53,706 nucleotides of DNA from an uncultured Prevotellaceae bacterium (GTDB lineage Bacteria; Bacteroidota; Bacteroidia; Bacteroidales; Bacteroidaceae): assembly GCA_947168395.1 (NCBI GenBank), contig CAMVLT010000022.1, positions 1 to 53,706 on the forward strand. Reading direction: 5' to 3'. The number at the start of each line of letters is the position of its first letter. Within the stretch, counting starts at the first letter, position 1. Positions 13,812-20,539 of the stretch are shown piece by piece. Position numbers and translations under genes: made by a program. Under the pieces are notes generated by a model. It saw only the letters and a program-made list of their open reading frames with translations. It made no database searches and was not told where the DNA came from.

Positions 13812-16502
13812 ATGAACCAAGCAATGAAAAACCTATGCCTGTCGCTGGTGGTACTATGCACACAGGCGTTGCCAGTTACGTCACAGCAAGTGACGAAGGA
13901 GCAGGCACTCGAGAAAGCTCACCGATTCATGACCTCTGCCCAGACAGGCCAAGCGGGCGGTAAAAGAACCCCACGCCAGCAGGCACGGCTGACACTGGCC
14001 AGCAGCGGCGAGGACTACTACATTTTCAACGACGAGCAGCATGGTGGCTATGTCATCATCGGCGGCGACGAGCGCCAGCAGGACGTGCTGGGCTACTCGC
14101 CCGACGGACACTTCGACGCAGGCAACACGTCAGCCAGCCTGCAGTCGCTGCTCGACGGCTACGCCAGCCGGGCAGCCTACCTGCGTGCCCATCCGAACTA
14201 TGTACCCGCTGCCGCTAAGCGCGTCAAGGGCGTTGTCGTCAGCCCGCTTTTAGACTGCACGTGGGGTCAGGGCTTTCCCTATTTCAACATGTGCCCCACG
14301 CAGAATGGCGACCACTGCATCACGGGCTGCGTGGCCACGGCTTTCGCGCAGGTGATGTATTACCACAAGTGGCCTGAACAGGGTAGGGGAAAGTTCAGCT
14401 ACGATTATGAGGGACAGGTCTATTCGGCCGATTTTAGCCAGTCGACCTACCGCTGGGACCTGATGCTGCCCACGTACGACGAGCACAGCAGTCAGGAGTC
14501 GCAGGACGCTGTGGCCCTGCTGATGAAGGATGTGGGCCATGCCTGCAGGACGTTTTACGGGCTTGGCGATAGCGGAGCCAGTTCTGACCCGAAGCCGTTG
14601 ATTGACTATTTCGACTACGACCAGAGCATGAGGTGGATTGAGCGTGAGTACTGCAGTCAGGCGGCGTGGGACAGCATCATCGCTGACGAGCTGAAGAGCA
14701 GCCGCCCCGTCTATCTGTCGGGCGGCAGCCCCACGGGCGGTCACAGCATGGTGATAGACGGCTGCGACAGCGAGGGATACTTCCATATCAACTTCGGATG
14801 GGACGGTCGCGAGAATGGCTACTTTGCCACGTCGGACATCTATTTTAATGCGGGACAGTCGATTGTTGTGGGAATCAAGAGGAACGAGGGCGGCAGGAAA
14901 GCCCACACGTTCTGCTCGAACGACGACTTCATGTATCTCGCCGAATATGGCTGGATGACGATCAAGAACTATGGTCTTCGCATCTACGATTACGGCAGGA
15001 GCGATGACGACTATTACACCGCCCTGGCTGTGGTAAACACCGCCACCGGCGAAATCACCTACTGCAACGAACAGAAGTGGGGCAGGGACTTTTGGATTAA
15101 CATTGAACTGCCCGACGGCGACTACAGGGTGTACCCCGTGGCACGTACCGAGGACGAGCAGGAATGGCAGCCGGTGATGTTCAGCGACAACAGACAGTCG
15201 TATGTCGACCTGAACGTCACCAACGGCATGAGAACCTTCGCCAACAACAACCTCTACAACGGCCTGCAGGACGGTGCCTACGACATCGGCGGGGTGTACT
15301 ATTTCCTCGACTTCGACACACATGAAGCCAAGGTCACCTACAAGAACGACAAATTCGACGGCTATGCAGGCGACGTGACCATACCCGCCCGCTTCAGCTA
15401 TGAGGGCACCGACTTCACCGTCACCACCATCGGAAACAATGCCTTCAGGGAGTGCAACATCGGCACACTGACCATCCCCAATACAGTGAAAGCCATCGAG
15501 ACGTCCTTCTATTCAGCCAAAATAGGGAAAATCGTGTTCGAGGAGGGCAGCCAGCTGCAGCACCTCGGCGGCCTGTGCTTCAATTCTCTCGAGACCAAGG
15601 ACATGGAGTTCAACCTGCCCGAAGGGTTCACCCAGCTGCCCTCACACGTATTCCAGACCTGCTGGGCGTCATGGGTGTCGCTACCCTCGACGCTCACCTC
15701 CATCAGCGGCACGCCTTTCAACTACAGCTGGAACCTGCGCACACTCGTGGTGAACAACCCCAACCCCATCGAACTGCCAAAGGACTTCTTCGTGGGCGTC
15801 GACTGGAAGCTCTGCACCCTCTATGTGCCCAAGGGCAGCGTCGCGAGCTACGCCAGCGCCGAAAACTGGAAGGACTTCGGGCAGATTAAGGAACAGGAGG
15901 ACACCGTCACCGTGGACGGCGTGAAATATATACTGCACGACAACGACTTGACGGCCACCGTCTTCAACACCTACTATGTGCAGCAGGACGACTTCACCCT
16001 GCCATCGACCGTTACCTGCAAGGGCAAGAGTTACGACATCACCGACCTCGGCAGTTTCGCCTTCTCTACCAGTCCTGTCCGGTCGCTGACCGTGCCGTCG
16101 GGTATCAGCTATTTTGGTGAGGGCTGTTTCATGGGCACCAATCATTCGTACTCCACCCTGCAGAAGCTCACCCTCTGTCACGAGACCCCGCCCGAAGTGG
16201 CCGACACGAAGTATGCCGGCACCGAGGGGTTCACGGAGCTGCTCTTCTTCAGCTTCTTCGACCTCATAGAACTCCACGTGCCCTATGGCAGCAAGGCGAA
16301 ATACCAGTCGCACAGTCTCTGGGGACGCTTCACTAAAATTGTGGAAGACAAGCCGGCCGGCATCGATGCCGTTGCCTCCGACCGTCCTGACCGTCAGCCC
16401 GTCTATACACTCAGCGGCGTGAAACTCCGTTCTACCGAACCCTGCTCCCTGCCCAAGGGTATCTACATCCGCAGCGGCAAAAAGATTGTGGTTGGAAAGT
16501 AG
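13812..16502 (+). CDS. Secreted C10 (streptopain-like) cysteine protease with LRR C-terminal region
   Basis: 896 residues. A signal peptide of about 25 residues is followed by a propeptide with the YYIFNDEQHGGYVIIGGDER signature. The C10 papain-like domain follows. The catalytic Cys is C173 in HCITGCVATAFAQVMYYHKW, and the catalytic His is H311 in SPTGGHSMVIDG, followed by FHINFGWDG. Residues about 480-850 contain BspA-type LRR strands (IGNNAFRECNIGTLTIP). The tail VYTLSGVKL then KGIYIRSGKKIVV resembles those of the two other secreted proteins nearby. This family includes Prevotella interpains and streptococcal SpeB; it degrades host or dietary proteins outside the cell. The LRR region may anchor or target it. 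GC-rich, unlike the preceding LRR gene. Confidence 0.85.
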   Translation: MNQAMKNLCLSLVVLCTQALPVTSQQVTKEQALEKAHRFMTSAQTGQAGGKRTPRQQARLTLASSGEDYYIFNDEQHGGYVIIGGDERQQDVLGYSPDGHFDAGNTSASLQSLLDGYASRAAYLRAHPNYVPAAAKRVKGVVVSPLLDCTWGQGFPYFNMCPTQNGDHCITGCVATAFAQVMYYHKWPEQGRGKFSYDYEGQVYSADFSQSTYRWDLMLPTYDEHSSQESQDAVALLMKDVGHACRTFYGLGDSGASSDPKPLIDYFDYDQSMRWIEREYCSQAAWDSIIADELKSSRPVYLSGGSPTGGHSMVIDGCDSEGYFHINFGWDGRENGYFATSDIYFNAGQSIVVGIKRNEGGRKAHTFCSNDDFMYLAEYGWMTIKNYGLRIYDYGRSDDDYYTALAVVNTATGEITYCNEQKWGRDFWINIELPDGDYRVYPVARTEDEQEWQPVMFSDNRQSYVDLNVTNGMRTFANNNLYNGLQDGAYDIGGVYYFLDFDTHEAKVTYKNDKFDGYAGDVTIPARFSYEGTDFTVTTIGNNAFRECNIGTLTIPNTVKAIETSFYSAKIGKIVFEEGSQLQHLGGLCFNSLETKDMEFNLPEGFTQLPSHVFQTCWASWVSLPSTLTSISGTPFNYSWNLRTLVVNNPNPIELPKDFFVGVDWKLCTLYVPKGSVASYASAENWKDFGQIKEQEDTVTVDGVKYILHDNDLTATVFNTYYVQQDDFTLPSTVTCKGKSYDITDLGSFAFSTSPVRSLTVPSGISYFGEGCFMGTNHSYSTLQKLTLCHETPPEVADTKYAGTEGFTELLFFSFFDLIELHVPYGSKAKYQSHSLWGRFTKIVEDKPAGIDAVASDRPDRQPVYTLSGVKLRSTEPCSLPKGIYIRSGKKIVVGK

Positions 16503-16531
16503 GCTCCCACACTTATGATTCACAACAAAAA

Positions 16532-16569
16532 CTGCCGCTCTTCGTGCGAAGGGCGGCAGCTTTTTCTTT
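16532..16569 (+). terminator. Rho-independent terminator after the C10 protease
   Basis: A 13-bp stem (CTGCCGCTCTTCG with CGAAGGGCGGCAG, one wobble pair) followed by CTTTTTCTTT. Confidence 0.85.
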
Positions 16570-16578
16570 GGCGTATTG

Positions 16579-16797
16579 TTATGCGAGCAGCTTCTTGACC
16601 TGGTCGTAGACGTTCTGGCCGGTGAAGCCGAGCTTCTCGTCGAGCACCTTGTAGGGAGCAGAGAAGCCGAACGACTCGAGACCCCAGACGGTGCCGTCGG
16701 CACCTACCAGGCCTTCGAGGTTGACGGGCAGACCGGCGGTGAGACCGAACTTCTTCGTGCCAGCGGGCAGGACAGCCTGCTGGTACTCCTTCGGCTG
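16579..16797 (-). pseudogene. Transketolase C-terminal fragment
   Basis: On the minus strand about 70 codons read EYQQAVLPAGTKKFGLTAGL, PVNLEGLVGADGTVWGLESF, GFSAPYKVLDEKLGF and end DQVKKLLA. This is the last part of a transketolase of about 670 residues; the rest is missing. It has no start or promoter, so it is a 3' gene fragment, probably copied or left from a full gene elsewhere. Further upstream (16798-16930) the minus strand encodes an unrelated, unrecognised frame with LALPFWLFNDMAKG. Confidence 0.7.
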
Positions 16798-16935
16798 GCT
16801 GCGGAACTGCCCTTGGCCATGTCGTTGAACAACCAGAAGGGCAGCGCCAACCAGCTAAGCCGCGAGTCTATCGAAATAGACACAGGAGACTTGTTCCTCA
16901 TCTCAGTACTGATGTGACATCCGAGGTTTGGGGAT

Positions 16936-17001
16936 TACCACCAATAATACCCGCCAAAAGACAGAACGGCCAAAAAATCTGCCGAAGACTTGGAGAGTTC
17001 A
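16936..17001. repeat. 66-bp direct repeat, copy 1
   Basis: Starts TACCACCAATAATACCCGCC and is repeated at 17740-17805 with about two differences. Copy 2 runs into an Rpn-type C-terminal reading frame; copy 1 breaks off. Confidence 0.85.
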
Positions 17002-17012
17002 GAATTATTGCT

Positions 17013-17020
17013 TAACTTTG
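17013..17020 (+). promoter_or_regulatory. Orphan -7 box
   Basis: TAACTTTG after AGAATTATTGCT. The 26 bp around it are repeated at 17088-17113, where they form the promoter of the frameshifted gene. No gene starts directly downstream. Confidence 0.4.
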
Positions 17021-17075
17021 CAGACACTGTTATAAGGTGGTTTAGTCTATAGCGGAAAATTTTCGCACGATAATG

Positions 17076-17107
17076 TTTGGTTGTTTGAGAATTATTGTTT
17101 ATCTTTG
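17076..17107 (+). promoter_or_regulatory. Promoter for the frameshifted membrane-protein gene
   Basis: TTTG at 17076-17079 and TATCTTTG at 17100-17107, spacer 20 bp; ATG 20 bp downstream. Confidence 0.65.
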
Positions 17108-17126
17108 CAAACGTAATGACAAAACG

Positions 17127-17400
17127 ATGAGAGAAAAATAAGCCACGTAAGCTGGACATCAGCAATAGTCTGGCAGAGACACAGAAAGAGGTTAACTCAA
17201 AACCACGTGAGAAAAACGAACTTGCCATAACGTTCGGGAAATTTTGCTTGGATTTGGCAAAGTTAACCTATGGTGGTGTCTTCCTTTCTGCAATTATGCA
17301 ATTGAGCTATGACATGAGTCTTGCTTTAATGTATGGAGCTTTGGCTATCATCCTTCTTTCTGTATTGGGTTTGGTATTTGTTAAAATAGGTAATAAATAA
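17127..17400 (+). pseudogene. Small two-helix membrane protein, frameshifted at codon 5
   Basis: From the ATG the frame reads MREK and stops. One extra A in the run at 17134-17138 would continue it as KNKPRKLDISNSLAETQ and then 80 open codons. The open part contains NELAITFGKFCLDLAKLTYG and two hydrophobic segments (GVFLSAIMQL, ALAIILLSVLGLVFV), ending KIGNK. It resembles the small DUF6722-type proteins of Bacteroidales, function unknown. The promoter and downstream gene are intact, so the defect could be recent, a sequencing error, or bypassed by a non-ATG start (CTG at 17152). Confidence 0.55.
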
Positions 17401-17415
17401 GTAAACAAAGGAGTT

Positions 17416-17517
17416 ATGGAACTGATTTATTTTCTGAAAGGTGTGTGTGTGTTGGCCGTACTGGGCATATTGTACGGACTCTATTTGTTAAGGAAATCAC
17501 ATAAGCGATTTGCTTGA
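17416..17517 (+). CDS. Small 33-residue membrane peptide
   Basis: Sequence MELIYFLKGVCVLAVLGILY, then GLYLLRKSHKRFA: one membrane helix followed by a basic tail. A strong AAAGGAG lies 2 bp before the ATG, and it starts 15 bp after the preceding small membrane gene. Probably cotranscribed with it; function unknown. Confidence 0.5.
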   Translation: MELIYFLKGVCVLAVLGILYGLYLLRKSHKRFA

Positions 17518-17544
17518 AATGAATCATGAATTTAGAGAATGTGA

Positions 17545-17751
17545 AGCTTCTACTATGCCAACGACGAAGGCGCAGCCTTCGAGTGTGCCGACCACAAGGC
17601 GTACCTCGCCCTGCCTGCCGCCATCGCAACCCGATGCTTCATATTGCCCATAGACCATACGGCATTGGCCATTGACGGCCTCCCGTCGTTCAACACCCAA
17701 CGTTCAACGCCCAATGTTCAACATTCAACGTACAGGGAATACCACCAATAA
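17545..17751 (+). pseudogene. C-terminal fragment of a secreted protein
   Basis: The open frame directly after a TGA reads SFYYANDEGAAFECADHKAY, LALPAAIATRCFIL, a pattern I recall from the ends of Prevotella surface proteins (AxKAYLxLP). No start, signal peptide or promoter. The last third is a heptamer array (SFNTQRSTPNVQHST), and the stop lies in the second 66-bp direct repeat. Confidence 0.5.
17688..17729. repeat. Heptamer array (GTTCAAC type)
   Basis: Six 7-bp units: GTTCAAC, ACCCAAC, GTTCAAC, GCCCAAT, GTTCAAC, ATTCAAC. The 45 bp before it (ATTGCCCATAGACCATACGG and onward) is a weaker array of the CCATTG type. Confidence 0.8.
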
Positions 17752-17805
17752 TACCCGCCAAAAGACAGAGCGGCCAAAAAATCTGCCGAAGGCTTGGAGA
17801 GTTCA
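17740..17805. repeat. 66-bp direct repeat, copy 2
   Basis: Matches 16936-17001. It overlaps the ends of two gene fragments, so it may mark a recombination joint. Confidence 0.85.
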
Positions 17806-17892
17806 AGTATTGATGTTATCGTAAATACGACAGGATTGTCACTGGATGAAGTGGAAGCGTTACTGAGGGCAAAGGGCGTTTCTGGGGTATGA
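17758..17892 (+). pseudogene. Rpn-family C-terminal fragment
   Basis: 44 codons reading PKDRAAKKSAEGLESS, SIDVIVNTTGLSLDEVEALL, RAKGVSGV. The TGLSLDEVEALL ending matches the C-termini of Rpn/PD-(D/E)XK transposase-like proteins and parallels TGLSTEEILAL at 13277-13540. No start or nuclease domain. Confidence 0.5.
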
Positions 17893-17912
17893 TTTGACAG
17901 TTATAACGAAAC

Positions 17913-17949
17913 AAAGCCAGCCCCCGATTGATGGAGGCTGGCTTTTTTA
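17913..17949. terminator. Bidirectional terminator
   Basis: AAAGCCAGCC and GGCTGGCTTTTTT form a stem with T-runs on both strands. It serves the minus-strand lectin-like gene ending at 17969 and closes the plus-strand fragment region. Confidence 0.8.
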
Positions 17950-17968
17950 GGGTTGGGTGTAATGGAAA

Positions 17969-20404
17969 TTACTTCTGAAGGGCCTTTACGCCGTTCTTGA
18001 TGACGAGACCCTTGTAGGCGGCATTCGCTTTCTGGCCTGAAAGGGTGTAGACGTCGGTAGCTGACTTGGTGGTGCGCTCTACCGCCACGATGCCATCGGG
18101 CTCGGGTTCAGGCTGTGCAGCATGATAAGCCTCGTAGCCGGGGAAGTCGGCCAGCATCTGGGCCTTCACCTCGCCGTCGGTCATGGCGCTGTTCTTGATG
18201 AGCAGGCGGGCAAAGCGGAAGGGAGAGTCGAGGTCGCCCCAGTCCCATGCCTGGTTACCGCCTAAGCAGACGTACTTCAGGTCGGCACCGTTAGTGAACA
18301 GGCCGCTGATATTCTGGCCCTCGGTGACACCGTCGATATTCCACTCGTTCTTCACTTCGCCGTCAAGGAATATCTTCACATTGGTTTCGGTGAACACGGC
18401 GGTGTAGTAGTGCCACTTCTGGTCTTCTAACCAATTGCCGGCGGCGTTGAATGCTGCATCGCCAGCCTCCCAGGCGTTGGTGTTGTAGACATTGTTCTTG
18501 CCGCTCACGTTGTTGGCTGAGGTGAAGTCGCACCATCCCGAGCAGTTCACCTGGGCAAGTCCGCGGCTCTGCAAGGCCAGCATGGGCCATGTGTTCGGGG
18601 TGTTCTGCTGTGCGTAGGCGGTGAAGAGCGGAGCGTAGGTGTACTGATCGGGGGTGAAGCCCTCAGCACTTACCCAGAATGCAATGGTGAGCTGACGGGT
18701 CTTTGCCGAATGTGCCAGCACATCTTCGGGCAGCAGGCAGTAGTTCTGGCGCGGTGCGCTGCCTATGACGTTCTGGTAGAAGTCGCCGAAGGGGACACCC
18801 TCTTCCTCGGTGGTAGTGAACAGTCCGTCGCCGACGGCCTTCTCACCCTTCCAGGTGACACGTTCGCCCGTTGCATCGTCCTCGTAGGTAGAGAAATTGG
18901 TGGTGTAGACGTAGGCGGCCTCAATACCTGAAATAAGTTCCTCGGCGGTTACGCCCTCGTGGAACTCGAAGCCGCCGAAGCCAATCTGTGAGCTGTGCTG
19001 GAACACCCAGTACTCCTCGCCAGGCTCGACGTCGAAGGTCAGCCAGCCCCAGAAGTTCTGGTTACCGTTGCCGATGACATACTGGCGGTCGGCCTCGTTC
19101 TTCTCGCATTCGGCCCTCATATCGGCCATCTTGGCATCGAAATCCTCCTGAGACTGGTCTTCGGCCTTACCCTTTGCCAGCGCATCCTCGTAGCTGCCCC
19201 AGATGTAGACATGGTGTACGGAGTCAACCTGCTCGACGGTGAGCAGCTTCTTCTTGCCGCCCTCGTCGTTCACGCCATTGATGTAGCCCGAAGCATAGAG
19301 GCGCTCGGCCTTCTTCGTGTTGGCATTGACCACGAAGGTCTTGCGGTTGCCCTTGTTGGCCCACACCTTCACCTTGAAGGCACCCTGGGCAGAGGCCGTG
19401 AACTTGTAATAAAGACCGGTAATGGGCATGCCCAAAGAGCCGTCGGGCTCGTAGAACACGTAGTCGGCCTTATACGAGTTCTCCACCAGTTCGCCGTCCT
19501 TCGAGTTCTGCACGCAGAGCATGTCGACGTAGGGGTTGCCGGTACCTGTGACATACCAGAAATCGATGTCGCCCTGGTTCTTCAGTCCCCAGTTCACATC
19601 GTTCCAAGCTTTCACCTCGGCCACCTGATAGGTGTTCTCTTTGCCCTCGATAGCCGCACCAGGCACAATCTGCTGTGCGCCGCCGCCCACCTCTGTATCG
19701 TTGGCAGGGGTAGTGCCGCCCACAGCTGTTACGGTAGCCTTGCCGGCTGTGATGGTGATGACGCTCTTGCCGTCGGCAGTATTGTTGGCCACACCACCGT
19801 TGTCGCCAGCTATGGCAGCAAACTCGGGAGCCAGCTTGCCATCGACAATGGCATTGTAGTTCTCGCTGTTAGTGGGAATGACGGGTGTGTCGTCGCCGCC
19901 CTGACTCTCGCTGACGGTGTACTCAAAACCATAGAAACCCAGCTTGGAGCCTGTGCAGAACACCTTGTAGGTTTTGCCACCGCTGACATCGAACTTGTAA
20001 GTGGTGTAAGTTTTCTCGGCCACGGTGATGCCGTTGTAGGCAGACAGAGCGGTGCCGTTCTCCAGAACATAGAACGCCTTGTTGGCATTGACGACCACAG
20101 CCACGGTAATCTCGCCATTCTTGGCGGGTTCCAGGATGTAGGTGGTGCCTGAGCCGCCATCGGCCTTGCCGTTCACGCCGTTACCTGCTGTATAGGCGGT
20201 ATAGCCCTCGACAGAAGCATCGGCAGCGGGGTCTTTGTAGTCGGCCTCACCGGCAAAGCCAAAGGTGAGCGTGATGTTAGGAACTGAAGTGATTTGTGTG
20301 CCGGCAGCAAAGTCGCCGGTACCTGCCTCAAGGGCAAACTTTCCCTGTGCCTGTGCGGTAAGAGCCATACAGGCCAGAGCCATAAGGGTAAAAATTTTCT
20401 TCAT
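17969..20404 (-). CDS. Secreted lectin-like (LamG/concanavalin-type) multidomain protein
   Basis: 811 residues. Signal peptide MKKIFTLMALACMALTAQAQ. Residues about 20-170 form a beta-sandwich with GGKTYKVFCTGSKLGFYGFE, a pattern seen beside pectate lyases and other carbohydrate enzymes; a similar segment (WVFQHSSQIGFGGFEF) recurs near 480. Residues about 510-770 look like a LamG/concanavalin fold (LTIAFWVSAEGF, WHYYTAVFTETNVKIFLDGE). The tail VYTLSGQKANAAYKGLVIK resembles the other secreted proteins here. No catalytic residues can be named, so a carbohydrate-binding role is inferred. It lies just downstream of the glycosidase operon on the same strand but has its own -7 box. Confidence 0.65.
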   Translation of the reverse strand: MKKIFTLMALACMALTAQAQGKFALEAGTGDFAAGTQITSVPNITLTFGFAGEADYKDPAADASVEGYTAYTAGNGVNGKADGGSGTTYILEPAKNGEITVAVVVNANKAFYVLENGTALSAYNGITVAEKTYTTYKFDVSGGKTYKVFCTGSKLGFYGFEYTVSESQGGDDTPVIPTNSENYNAIVDGKLAPEFAAIAGDNGGVANNTADGKSVITITAGKATVTAVGGTTPANDTEVGGGAQQIVPGAAIEGKENTYQVAEVKAWNDVNWGLKNQGDIDFWYVTGTGNPYVDMLCVQNSKDGELVENSYKADYVFYEPDGSLGMPITGLYYKFTASAQGAFKVKVWANKGNRKTFVVNANTKKAERLYASGYINGVNDEGGKKKLLTVEQVDSVHHVYIWGSYEDALAKGKAEDQSQEDFDAKMADMRAECEKNEADRQYVIGNGNQNFWGWLTFDVEPGEEYWVFQHSSQIGFGGFEFHEGVTAEELISGIEAAYVYTTNFSTYEDDATGERVTWKGEKAVGDGLFTTTEEEGVPFGDFYQNVIGSAPRQNYCLLPEDVLAHSAKTRQLTIAFWVSAEGFTPDQYTYAPLFTAYAQQNTPNTWPMLALQSRGLAQVNCSGWCDFTSANNVSGKNNVYNTNAWEAGDAAFNAAGNWLEDQKWHYYTAVFTETNVKIFLDGEVKNEWNIDGVTEGQNISGLFTNGADLKYVCLGGNQAWDWGDLDSPFRFARLLIKNSAMTDGEVKAQMLADFPGYEAYHAAQPEPEPDGIVAVERTTKSATDVYTLSGQKANAAYKGLVIKNGVKALQK

Positions 20405-20468
20405 AAATACAAATATAGTTTGTTAGTTAATCGTATTTCTATCAGTAGCTTGTTCGTGTATTCTGTGC

Positions 20469-20476
20469 CAAAGGTA
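20469..20476 (-). promoter_or_regulatory. -7 box for the lectin-like gene
   Basis: TACCTTTG on the minus strand, leader about 60 nt. No -33 TTG at the standard distance; the upstream DNA is a TGAACAA-type heptamer array (about 20488-20510). Confidence 0.5.
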
Positions 20477-20539
20477 CGCATAATTTGCTGAACAATGAAC
20501 AATGTACGAAGAACATTATTCTTTTTTAACGTTAGGGGG

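Noticed and set aside
14250..15323. 357-codon antisense frame in the C10 protease gene
   Set aside because: No start signal or family motif; the plus strand has the catalytic Cys and His.
16576..16917. 113-codon plus-strand frame after the C10 protease terminator
   Set aside because: Antisense to the transketolase fragment.
18995..20152. 385-codon plus-strand frame across the lectin-like gene
   Set aside because: Antisense shadow; the minus-strand gene has a signal peptide, domains and a terminator.
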